Positions 57,159 to 64,000 of a stretch of DNA of 64,000 nt are shown piece after piece. A model generated the notes under the pieces. That model was not told the DNA's origin. It saw only the letters and a list, made by a program, of their open reading frames with translations, and searched no databases. The stretch's first letter is position 1. Each line of letters begins with the position of its first letter. The DNA is taken from positions 1-64,000 of the forward strand of contig NZ_CADIJV010000015.1 of the NCBI RefSeq assembly GCF_902859765.1, given 5' to 3'. The translations under genes and the position numbers were made by a program. Source of the DNA: Achromobacter pulmonis (GTDB lineage: Bacteria; Pseudomonadota; Gammaproteobacteria; Burkholderiales; Burkholderiaceae_B).

Positions 57159-58101
57159 TCACGCGCTCTTGGCCGGCATCTTCACGCTGGTCCTGCTGGC
57201 CGCCGCTGCGCTGGTGGCCGTCTGGATCGGCCGCGACCGGACCAAACTGCAAGCCTATGAAATCGTGTCGGCCACCGCCGTCAGCGGCCTCAATCCGCAG
57301 TCGACCGTGCGTTACCAGGGGGTGCCGGTGGGCAAGGTGCAGTCGCTGGCGCTGAACCCCGACAAGCCGGGCCAGGTGCGCATCCGCATCGGCGTGGCGC
57401 CGGGCACGCCGATCACGGAGTCGACCTGGGCTGAACTGGGCGTGCAGGGCGTCACCGGAATGGCCAATGTTGAACTGCGCGACGACGGCAGTTCGCTCAA
57501 GCGCCTGGCTTCGAGCGACGCCAATCCGGCGGCGATTCCATTGCGTCCGGGCTTTCTCGATCGGGTCGAGCAGCGCGGCGGACGGCTCATTTCCAACGTG
57601 GAAGACGCCACCGAGCAGCTGCGGCGGCTGTTGAGCGAGCAGAATGTGCAGGCCCTGACCGCCAGTCTGCAGAATGCCGCCGACATCACCCAGTCGTTGA
57701 AAGAGGCCAGCCGCGAGCTGGGGCCGGCGCTGGCCAAGCTGGGGCCGCTGGTCGATTCGCTCGACAGCACTTCGCGCCAGGCCGACCGCGCGGCGCGCGA
57801 AGTGGCGGACCTGGCGCGGCAGGCGCGCCAATCGCTGGCGCGCCTGAATGCGCCCGATGGCGCGCTGGCCGCCGCCACGCGCAGCTTGAACGACATCGCC
57901 CTGGCCGCGTCGCGGCTGGATGGCGAGACGCTGCCGGCGGTCACCGGCATGGCGGCCAGCGTCAGCGAGGCCGCGCGCGGCGCCACCTTCACGCTGCGTC
58001 GCGTGGATAACACGCCGCAATCGTTATTGTTCGGGCCGCCGCCGGCCGCGCCCGGTCCCGGCGAGGCGGGGTTCGCCGGTTTTGGGAGACAGCGGAAATG
58101 A
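57145..58101 (+). CDS. MlaD-family (single MCE domain) substrate-binding protein
   Basis: A 318-residue protein with an N-terminal membrane anchor (HALLAGIFTLVLLAAAALVA) followed by one MCE domain (about residues 40-115, with SGLNPQSTVRYQGVPVGKV and TWAELGVQGVTGMANVEL). After it comes a long helical region (about 150-290) and a Pro-rich C-terminus. It should form the periplasmic lipid-binding ring of the transporter. Overlaps the lipoprotein gene by 4 bp. Confidence 0.93.
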   Translation: MENRSHALLAGIFTLVLLAAAALVAVWIGRDRTKLQAYEIVSATAVSGLNPQSTVRYQGVPVGKVQSLALNPDKPGQVRIRIGVAPGTPITESTWAELGVQGVTGMANVELRDDGSSLKRLASSDANPAAIPLRPGFLDRVEQRGGRLISNVEDATEQLRRLLSEQNVQALTASLQNAADITQSLKEASRELGPALAKLGPLVDSLDSTSRQADRAAREVADLARQARQSLARLNAPDGALAAATRSLNDIALAASRLDGETLPAVTGMAASVSEAARGATFTLRRVDNTPQSLLFGPPPAAPGPGEAGFAGFGRQRK

Positions 58102-58697
58102 AGATGCGTAGCGCGATTCTGGTTCTGACCCTGGTGTTGGCGGGCTGCGGTGTGGGTCGCGTGGGCGCGCCGCCGGCGGTGTTCGACCTGGGCCTGGATG
58201 CCCGTCCGGCGCCGCAATTGCCCGCGCGTGAACCGATTGCGCTGGCGTTCTCGGCCGTGCCGGCGCTGTCGAGTACCGGGGTCATCTGGCGTGTCGGCGA
58301 TAGCGCCGCGCCGCAATCGTATGCGACCTATCGCTGGGCCTCGTCGCCGGCGGAGTTGGTGCGCCAGCGCCTGATCGAGCGCCTGTCGCGGCAGGGGCCG
58401 GTGCTGGCCGAGCGCGCCAGCAGTCAGACGCCGCAATTGCAGGTCTACCTGTCGCAATTCGAACAGGTGTTCGCGCCCGACGGTTCGGCCAGCGAGGGCC
58501 GCGTGTTGCTGCAGGCGGTGCTGCTCGACGGCCGCCGCGTGGTGGGCCAGTTGCGGATCGCGACGCAGGCGCCTGCGCCGACGCAGGATGCCGCGGGCGG
58601 CGTGGCCGCGTTGCGCCAGGCCACCGATGATGCCGCCGATCAGTTGGCGCGATGGCTCGCCACCCAGCCCAGGGCCGCGGCCCGGCCGGGCGGTTAA
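58098..58697 (+). CDS. ABC-type transport auxiliary lipoprotein (PqiC-like)
   Basis: A 199-residue lipoprotein. The signal peptide MRSAILVLTLVLAGCG contains a lipobox LAGC. The mature part includes FDLGLDARPAP, WRVGDSAAPQSYATYRWASS and QLQVYLSQFEQVFAPDGSAS, typical of the ABC_trans_aux family that bridges MCE systems to the outer membrane. Last gene of the four-gene transporter operon. Confidence 0.92.
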   Translation: MKMRSAILVLTLVLAGCGVGRVGAPPAVFDLGLDARPAPQLPAREPIALAFSAVPALSSTGVIWRVGDSAAPQSYATYRWASSPAELVRQRLIERLSRQGPVLAERASSQTPQLQVYLSQFEQVFAPDGSASEGRVLLQAVLLDGRRVVGQLRIATQAPAPTQDAAGGVAALRQATDDAADQLARWLATQPRAAARPGG

Positions 58698-58730
58698 CAT
58701 TCCCTTTTTTCCAAGCAGCACGAGTCCGCC

Positions 58731-59384
58731 ATGCCCGCAAGCACTGAAACCCAAGCCTTTACCGGCGCCGCCGGCCGCATCGATTGCGCGGTGGACTGGC
58801 CCGACGGCACGCCACGGGGCTGGGCCCTGGTGCTGCACCCGCATCCTTTGCAGGGCGGCGCGCGCGAGAACAAGGTCGTGACCACATTGTCGCGCGCCTG
58901 TGTCCAGCATGGCCTGGTGGCGGTGCGCCCCAATTTCCGCGGTGTCGGGTTGTCCGAGGGCGCGTTCGACAAATCCGTGGGCGAGACCCAGGACATGCTG
59001 GCGCTGGTCGCGCAGATGCGCGAGCGCCACCCGGAACTGGCGGCCGCGCCCTGGGTGCTGGCCGGATTTTCCTTTGGCACGGCGGTGGCCGCGCAGACCT
59101 ACGCCGCGCTGGTCGACCAGGGGGATGCCGTGCTGCCGAGCGCGCTGATGCTGATGGGACCTGCCGTCAACCGTTTCCAGCCGCATGAGGTGCAGGTGCC
59201 TGGCGATACGTTGATGGTGCATGGCGAACAGGACGAAGTCGTGCCCCTGTCCGAGGCCATGGACTGGGCTCGGCCGCGTTCGATTCCGGTGGTGGTGATC
59301 CCGGGCGCTTCGCACTTTTTCCACGGCAAGCTGCTGGTGCTGCGCCAACTGGTGCAGGCGCACCTGAAGGTCAAGCTTGATTGA
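58731..59384 (+). CDS. alpha/beta hydrolase (COG2945-type)
   Basis: A 217-residue cytosolic hydrolase. LVLHPHPLQGGARENKVVTT is the family N-terminal signature, VRPNFRGVGLSEGAFD follows, the nucleophile elbow is GFSFGTA, and the catalytic Asp and His are in HGEQDEVVP and PGASHFFHGK. Substrate unknown. It is 33 bp after the lipoprotein gene and may be co-transcribed. Confidence 0.92.
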   Translation: MPASTETQAFTGAAGRIDCAVDWPDGTPRGWALVLHPHPLQGGARENKVVTTLSRACVQHGLVAVRPNFRGVGLSEGAFDKSVGETQDMLALVAQMRERHPELAAAPWVLAGFSFGTAVAAQTYAALVDQGDAVLPSALMLMGPAVNRFQPHEVQVPGDTLMVHGEQDEVVPLSEAMDWARPRSIPVVVIPGASHFFHGKLLVLRQLVQAHLKVKLD

Positions 59385-59538
59385 ATGCGTGTGCCGCGCT
59401 AGGCGCGGCGTAGCATCAAGTTGCATGTTTTAAATGCCCGCGGAACCCATCCCGGGCCGGACGAGTCTCATCGACTGCCTATAATTGTCAGCCATCAGCC
59501 CCGCGCCGGCGGGCGTCTTTCCAGGACCCACGTTGCCG
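59385..59538 (+). promoter_or_regulatory. intergenic region with terminator-like hairpin and dacC promoter
   Basis: A short hairpin GCCGCGC-TAG-GCGCGGC (59393-59409) follows the hydrolase stop without a U-tract. A perfect TATAAT at 59480-59485 is a candidate -10 for dacC, with a weak -35 (GGAC) about 17 bases upstream. This would give a leader of about 47 nt to ATG 59539. Confidence 0.5.
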
Positions 59539-60801
59539 ATGAAGAATCTGTCTTACCCCACTCTCTCCCCCGTAGTCTTTGCCCGCCGCGCCCTCGCCGG
59601 CGCGGTGTTGTCGGCGATGCTGGCGGCGTCGCTGCCAGCCTGGGCCCAGCAGGCGCCCGCCGCTGCGCCGGCCGCCGCGGGAGCCACGGCCGGCGCGCCG
59701 TCGGCAACGGGAGCGGTGCCGGTGGGCGATGTGTCGGCGGTTCCCGCGCCCACCATCGCGGCCAAGGCCTGGATCGTGCTGGACGTGAACAGCGGCCAGA
59801 CCCTGGCGGCCTCCAATCCCGACATGAAGGTCGAGCCCGCATCGCTCACCAAGATCATGACGGCCTATGTGGTTTTCAACGCGCTCGAGGAAAAGCGCCT
59901 GACGCTGGAGCAGACCGTGCCCGTGTCCGAGCACGCCTGGCGCACCGGCGGTTCGCGCATGTTCATCGAGCCGCGCAAGCCGGTTACTGTCGATGAGCTG
60001 AACCAGGGCATGATCGTGCAGTCCGGCAACGACGCCTCGGTCGCGCTGGCTGAAGCGGTCGGCGGCAGCGAAACCGCGTTCGCCTCGCTCATGAACCAGG
60101 AAGCCGAGCGCCTGGGCATGCGCAACACCCACTTCATGAACGCCACCGGCTTGCCCGATCCGCAGCACATGACGTCGGCGCGCGACCTGGCCACGCTGTC
60201 GGCGCACCTGATCACCGATCATCCGCAGTTCTTCCACTATTACAAGCAGAAGAGCTTCACCTACAACAAGATCACCCAGCCCAACCGCAACCGCCTGTTG
60301 TGGGCCGACCCGTCGGTCGACGGCATGAAGACCGGCCATACCGATTCGGCAGGCTATTGCCTGGTGTCGACCGCGGTGCGCGGCGATCGCCGCATCCTGG
60401 TGGTGGTGGTGGGCACCGACAGCGAAGCCACGCGCGCCGAGGAAAGCCTCAAGTTGCTGAACTGGAGCTTCCAGAACTTCGACACGGTCAAGCTGTTCGA
60501 CAAGAGTCAGCCCGGTATCGATGCCCGCGTATGGGAAGGCACCGCCGACAACGTCAAGCTCGGCCCGCCCAACCCGGTCTCCATCGCGGTGCCGCGCGGC
60601 AAGGCCGGCGAACTCAAGCCGGTGGCGCAACGCACGGATCCGTTGATCGCGCCGCTGGCCAAGGGCCAGCAGGTCGGCACGCTGCAATTCACGCTGGACG
60701 GCAAGGTGCTGCGCACCGAACCGCTGGTGGTGCAGGATGCGGTCGAGCGCGCCGGTTTCTTCGGCCGCATGGTCGATACCGTCAAGCGCTGGTTCCAGTA
60801 A
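59539..60801 (+). CDS. dacC: D-alanyl-D-alanine carboxypeptidase (PBP5/6 family)
   Basis: A 420-residue exported peptidase. The signal peptide (RALAGAVLSAMLAASLPAWA) is followed by an Ala/Pro/Gly-rich linker. The active-site SxxK is in PASLTKIMTAY, SxN in QSGNDASVAL, KTG in DGMKTGHTDSAG. C-terminal beta domain and an amphipathic anchor (FFGRMVDTVKRWF) complete it. It trims pentapeptide stems of peptidoglycan in the periplasm. ATG 59539 preferred; an upstream in-frame start at 59485 would spoil the signal peptide. Confidence 0.95.
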   Translation: MKNLSYPTLSPVVFARRALAGAVLSAMLAASLPAWAQQAPAAAPAAAGATAGAPSATGAVPVGDVSAVPAPTIAAKAWIVLDVNSGQTLAASNPDMKVEPASLTKIMTAYVVFNALEEKRLTLEQTVPVSEHAWRTGGSRMFIEPRKPVTVDELNQGMIVQSGNDASVALAEAVGGSETAFASLMNQEAERLGMRNTHFMNATGLPDPQHMTSARDLATLSAHLITDHPQFFHYYKQKSFTYNKITQPNRNRLLWADPSVDGMKTGHTDSAGYCLVSTAVRGDRRILVVVVGTDSEATRAEESLKLLNWSFQNFDTVKLFDKSQPGIDARVWEGTADNVKLGPPNPVSIAVPRGKAGELKPVAQRTDPLIAPLAKGQQVGTLQFTLDGKVLRTEPLVVQDAVERAGFFGRMVDTVKRWFQ

Positions 60802-60840
60802 GCGGGCGCGCCATGGGCGCGGCCGCGGGTGTAAGCTAGC

Positions 60841-60872
60841 AACGGGCGTTTCGTGCGCGAAACGCCCGTTTT
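60841..60872 (+). terminator. Rho-independent terminator after dacC
   Basis: A perfect 13-bp stem AACGGGCGTTTCG / CGAAACGCCCGTT with loop TGCG (60854-60857), followed by TT. It ends the dacC transcript 40 bases after the stop codon. The U-tract is short but the stem is strong, and the AA/TT flanks make it potentially bidirectional. Confidence 0.88.
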
Positions 60873-60935
60873 GCATGCTTCCAGGGGCGGGCCGGCAGGC
60901 CCGTCCCTATTCCATTTCAAATTCAGGAGTGCCTC

Positions 60936-61802
60936 ATGATTCCGGGCGTGCCGGGCGAAAGCCAGGTGTATCTCAACGGTGAGTTCCTGCGCGTGGACGA
61001 GGCCAAGGTCTCCGTCCTCGACCGCGGCTTCATTTTCGGCGATGGCATCTACGAAGTCGTCCCTGTGTACCAAGGCAATGCCTTTCGCATGGCCGAGCAC
61101 CTCGACCGCCTGGACCGCAGCCTGGCCGCCCTGCGCATCGCGCAACCGTTCGACCGCAGTGGCTGGATCGACCTGATCCGGCAATTGCTCGACCGCACGC
61201 GCCTGGATACCTGCATCGTCTATCTGCAGGTGACGCGCGGCGTGGCCAAGCGGGACCACCCGTTTCCCTCGCCGGCTGTGAGCCCCACGGTGTTTGGCAT
61301 GGTCTCGGCCTGGACGCCGCCGTCGGCCGCCCAGCGCGCGCAGGGGCTTGGCGCGATCAGCATTCCCGACGAGCGCTGGCTGCACTGCGAAATCAAATCG
61401 GTTTCGCTGCTGGGCAACGTGCTGGCCAAGCAGCAGGCGGTGGACGCCCACGTCGACGAGGTGCTGCAGTTCCGCGACGGCTTTCTCACGGAAGGCTCGT
61501 CCACCAATATCTGGGTGGTGTCCGGCGGCAAGCTGCTCGCGCCGCCCAAGAACAACCTGATCCTGGAAGGCATCCGCTATGGCCTGATGGGCGAGCTGGC
61601 GGCCGAGGCCGGCATTCCGTTCGAGGCGCGCCGCCTCGCCCAGGATGAAGTGATCCGGGCCGACGAGCTGATGCTTTCCTCGGCCACCAAGGAAGTCTTG
61701 CCGATCGTCGCGCTGGATGGCCGGCCGGTCGGTTCGGGCAAGCCCGGCCCTGTTTATGAGCTATTGCGCGCGGGTTATGATGCCCGCATCGCCGCGCTCT
61801 AG
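60936..61802 (+). CDS. dat: D-amino-acid aminotransferase (fold type IV PLP enzyme)
   Basis: A 288-residue class IV aminotransferase. It shows VYLNGEFLRVDEAKVSVLDR, GFIFGDGIYEVVPVYQG, the PLP Lys in CEIKSVSLLGNVLAKQQ, and GFLTEGSSTNIWVV. It interconverts D-alanine and D-glutamate with keto acids. It is next to dacC, a D-Ala-releasing enzyme, but a terminator separates them. A TCAGGAG ribosome-binding site lies just upstream (60922-60928). Confidence 0.93.
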   Translation: MIPGVPGESQVYLNGEFLRVDEAKVSVLDRGFIFGDGIYEVVPVYQGNAFRMAEHLDRLDRSLAALRIAQPFDRSGWIDLIRQLLDRTRLDTCIVYLQVTRGVAKRDHPFPSPAVSPTVFGMVSAWTPPSAAQRAQGLGAISIPDERWLHCEIKSVSLLGNVLAKQQAVDAHVDEVLQFRDGFLTEGSSTNIWVVSGGKLLAPPKNNLILEGIRYGLMGELAAEAGIPFEARRLAQDEVIRADELMLSSATKEVLPIVALDGRPVGSGKPGPVYELLRAGYDARIAAL

Positions 61803-61911
61803 GCCCCGCGGGGCGGCCGGCCGGCCGCCCACGCCGCGCGCCCCGGCGGCGGGCCTTGCCTGCACGATGCCTGCCCCCATATAGAAATATTGACGTTCCA
61901 GGCCATCCATC
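61803..61911. other. GC-palindromic spacer between dat and ybeD
   Basis: Contains a perfect 20-bp palindrome GGGCGGCCGGCCGGCCGCCC at 61811-61830 beside CCCCGCGGGG (61804-61813). No U-tract follows, so it is not a standard terminator. A TATAGAAATATTGACG stretch at 61881-61896 is the only AT-rich part and may contribute to a ybeD promoter. Confidence 0.5.
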
Positions 61912-62184
61912 ATGCATATTCCGCCCGAAGACTCCCTTATCGAATATCCCAGCGACTTTCCCATCAAGGTCATGGGCAAGCAGCACCCTGAATTCGCCCA
62001 GACGCTGACTGAAGTCGTGCTGCGCTTCGACCCGGGCTTCGATGTGGCGACGGTCGAGATGCGGCCCAGCAAGGGCGGCAACTACATGGGGCTGACCTTC
62101 ACGGTGCGCGCCACCTCGCGCGAGCAGCTCGACGAGCTCTACCGTGCCTTGCATGGCCATCCGATGGTGTCGATCGTCCTGTAG
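61912..62184 (+). CDS. ybeD: YbeD/DUF493 family protein
   Basis: A 90-residue protein of the DUF493 ferredoxin-like (ACT-like) fold: LIEYPSDFPIKVMGK, FAQTLTEVVLRFDPGFD, and the C-terminal LYRALHGHPMVSIVL. It sits directly upstream of lipB, as in many proteobacteria, so a link to lipoylation is suggested, but its molecular role is unknown. Confidence 0.94.
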   Translation: MHIPPEDSLIEYPSDFPIKVMGKQHPEFAQTLTEVVLRFDPGFDVATVEMRPSKGGNYMGLTFTVRATSREQLDELYRALHGHPMVSIVL

Positions 62185-62202
62185 ACGTAGAGGCCAGCAG
62201 TT

Positions 62203-62844
62203 GTGATCAAGTGGCTCGCGCGGCCCGCGGACTACCTGTCCGTGTGGCGGGACATGCAGGCGTACACCGACCAGCGTTCGGCCGATACGCCCGACGCAAT
62301 CTGGCTGTGCGAGCATGCACCGGTCTATACGCTGGGGCAGGCGGGCCTGCCCGAGCACGTGCTCAACCCCGGTGCGATTCCCCTGGTGCAGTGCGACCGC
62401 GGCGGGCAGGTCACCTATCACGGCCCGGGCCAGGTCATGGCGTATGCGCTGTTCGACCTGCGCCGCGTCGATATGTACGTGAAGGAATACGTGGCTCTGC
62501 TGGAGGCCGCGGTGATCGACACGCTCGATGCGATGGGGGTGGCCGGCGCCTGCCGCAAGCCGGGCGCGCCCGGGGTGTATGTGCCGGATCCCGATGGCGG
62601 CAGCGAATTGGCCAAGATCGCCGCGCTGGGCATCAAGATCCGCAATGGCCGTGCCTATCACGGCGTATCGCTCAACGTGGCGATGGATCTGACGCCGTTT
62701 CTCGGCATCAATCCCTGCGGCTACGCCGGCCTGCGCACCGTCGACATGGCATCCTGTGGCACGCGGCGCGATCCCACCGAGGTGGGCGACGCGCTGGCGG
62801 GCAACCTGGCCCGCTTGTGGCGCCAGGCACGGACACCCATATGA
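62203..62844 (+). CDS. lipB: octanoyltransferase (lipoate-protein ligase B)
   Basis: A 213-residue LipB. It has [13 protein letters not shown], the substrate site [40 protein letters not shown] with the catalytic Lys, and [15 protein letters not shown] with the catalytic Cys. It moves octanoate from acyl carrier protein to lipoyl domains. GTG start at 62203. It overlaps the Sel1-repeat gene by 4 bp; lipA, the usual next gene, is not there. Confidence 0.96.
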   Translation: MIKWLARPADYLSVWRDMQAYTDQRSADTPDAIWLCEHAPVYTLGQAGLPEHVLNPGAIPLVQCDRGGQVTYHGPGQVMAYALFDLRRVDMYVKEYVALLEAAVIDTLDAMGVAGACRKPGAPGVYVPDPDGGSELAKIAALGIKIRNGRAYHGVSLNVAMDLTPFLGINPCGYAGLRTVDMASCGTRRDPTEVGDALAGNLARLWRQARTPI

Positions 62845-63572
62845 AGACAACCCGCTATACCCCGGCCGAGGTGGCCGCGACCACCCCCGAGCAATTGGCC
62901 AGCCTGCGCGCCGGGCCGGCGCCGCAATACGCCGCCTGGATTCGCACGGCGGCCGAAATGGGCCTGGTCGAGGCGCAGACCATCTTCGGCCAGATGCTGC
63001 TCGATGGCATCGGCGTGCCGCGTGACCCCGCCGAAGGGCTGGCGTGGTTCAAGCGCGCCGCCAACGCCGATCACCCCATGGCCATCAACATGATCGGCCG
63101 TTGCTATGAGAACGGCTGGGGCGTGCCGGCGGACGATACCGTGGCGGCCTACTGGTTCCGGCTGGCCGCGGATCGTGGGCTGGACTGGGGCATGTACAAC
63201 TATGCCCATCTGCTCAAGAGCGGCCGCGGAGGCGTGGCGCGAAACGGCGCGGCGGCGCTGGCCCTGTACCAGCAGGCGGCGCAGATGGGCCACGTCAAAT
63301 CCATGGGCGTTGTCGGCCGCTTCTACGAAGCCGGCGAGGTGGTGGAACAGGATCTGGAGCGCGCGTTCGATTGCTACCGGCGTTGCGCCGAGGGCGGCGA
63401 TTTTCGCGGCATGTTCCACCTGGGCCGCATGCTGTTGCTGCGGGGCCGCAAGCAAGAGGCGGTGCAGTGGCTGGCGCGCGTGCCCGAGACCTCCACGGCG
63501 GCGTTTCTGCGCGAAGCCGATGCGATGCTGCGCGATTGCGGCTTTCCGCCGTTGTACGAGACGGGGGCCTGA
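62841..63572 (+). CDS. Sel1-repeat (SEL1-like TPR) protein
   Basis: A 243-residue protein with about four Sel1-like repeats, seen in [58 protein letters not shown] and [20 protein letters not shown]. No signal peptide. Sel1 repeats serve protein-protein contacts. The ATG 62841 overlaps lipB by 4 bp, so the genes are translationally coupled; the frame open upstream is a lipB shadow. Partner unknown. Confidence 0.9.
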   Translation: MKTTRYTPAEVAATTPEQLASLRAGPAPQYAAWIRTAAEMGLVEAQTIFGQMLLDGIGVPRDPAEGLAWFKRAANADHPMAINMIGRCYENGWGVPADDTVAAYWFRLAADRGLDWGMYNYAHLLKSGRGGVARNGAAALALYQQAAQMGHVKSMGVVGRFYEAGEVVEQDLERAFDCYRRCAEGGDFRGMFHLGRMLLLRGRKQEAVQWLARVPETSTAAFLREADAMLRDCGFPPLYETGA

Positions 63573-63650
63573 GCGGCTTACGGGGCGGACCATGGCGCCC
63601 GCGCGAACCCGCCGAGTCGTGGCGCGGCCGGCGGGCCCGCCACGTACCCG

Positions 63651-64000
63651 CTAAGTACTCAGGCGCGCCTCGAACACGACGTCGAGCGTCAGCCGCGTGC
63701 CGGCCGGCTGCTCGCCGTCGAGCCGGTCCAGCAGCAGTTGTCCCGCGCGCCGGCCCAGTTCGGCCGCGTCCACGCCCAGCGTCGTCAGCCCCTGGACCCA
63801 CTGCGCTGCGCTGCCGTCCTCGGTGAACCCCAGCACCGCCAGGTCCTGCGGTACGTGCAGGTCGCGGTTGTGGGCCTCCGACACCGTGGCGGCGGCCAGC
63901 AAGTCCGAGGTGCAGAACACCGCGTCGAAAATCGTATTGGTGGCCAGCAGGCGCAGGAATGCCATGCGGCCGTCGTTCAGTTGCTGGGCCTCGGGCTGCA
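63651..64000 (-). CDS. LacI/GalR-family transcriptional regulator (3' part only)
   Basis: The C-terminal 115 residues of a sugar-binding-domain regulator, running off the window. IFDAVFCTSDLLAAATVSEA, LAVLGFTEDGSAAQW and LGVDAAELGRRAGQLLLDRL match the C-terminal subdomain of LacI-type repressors. The N-terminal helix-turn-helix lies beyond position 64000. Convergent with the Sel1 gene. Its ligand and target are unknown. Confidence 0.85.
   Translation of the reverse strand, partial: QPEAQQLNDGRMAFLRLLATNTIFDAVFCTSDLLAAATVSEAHNRDLHVPQDLAVLGFTEDGSAAQWVQGLTTLGVDAAELGRRAGQLLLDRLDGEQPAGTRLTLDVVFEARLST

Overview
The window looks like a chromosomal segment of a high-G+C beta-proteobacterium of the Bordetella/Achromobacter group (Alcaligenaceae). 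The best evidence is the reverse-strand run at 41.4-50.8 kb. It matches the Bordetella wlb (bpl) lipopolysaccharide locus gene for gene and abuts waaC-waaA-coaX(baf)-birA, as it does in Bordetella. This assignment rests on recognised proteins and gene order, not on a database search.

Layout. 0-5 kb: housekeeping genes (tail of an upstream gene, a DUF502 membrane protein, aspS, an endonuclease/exonuclease/phosphatase protein, clsB). 5.0-7.6 kb: rfbB-rfbA-rfbC for dTDP-deoxysugar synthesis, without rfbD. 7.6-10.5 kb: a reverse-strand set (CoxG-like SRPBCC protein, MFS and DMT transporters). 10.8-38.3 kb: a large O-antigen-type island, visibly less G+C-rich than its flanks. It contains an SDR epimerase, a glutamine amidotransferase, a Wzm/Wzt exporter with a C-terminal carbohydrate-binding domain, methyltransferases, two FemAB-like GNAT proteins, a NodB-fold protein, four related glycosyltransferases, two sugar aminotransferases, a second SDR and a second amidotransferase. 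36.4-50.8 kb: a reverse-strand operon-like run, wlbA-B-C-(no D)-E-F-G-H, an Amj-like membrane protein, a ligase-like protein, wlbL, a glycosyltransferase and the second asnB-like gene. 50.9-55.1 kb: waaC, waaA, a 54-residue small protein, coaX, birA. 55.2-58.7 kb: an MlaE/MlaF/MCE/auxiliary-lipoprotein lipid transport operon. 58.7-64 kb: alpha/beta hydrolase, dacC, D-amino-acid aminotransferase, ybeD, lipB, a Sel1-repeat protein and the 3' part of a LacI-family regulator.

How it fits together. waaC/waaA build inner core. The wlb genes make and attach a diacetamido-uronic-acid-containing oligosaccharide. The 10.8-38.3 kb island probably makes a second, ABC-exported polysaccharide with unusual decorations. 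The most striking part is a dedicated sulfation module: a CysD ATP-sulfurylase subunit with an unrecognised N-terminal domain of about 190 residues, a CysN-CysC fusion that yields PAPS, and a convergent operon with a sulfotransferase. Together these predict a sulfated, amidated and methylated or acylated surface glycan.

Two genes of the wlb run (wlbE and the ligase) appear frame-shifted at G/C homopolymers. These could be sequencing errors, phase-variable tracts or real mutations. No tRNA, rRNA, insertion sequence, CRISPR array or prophage gene was seen.
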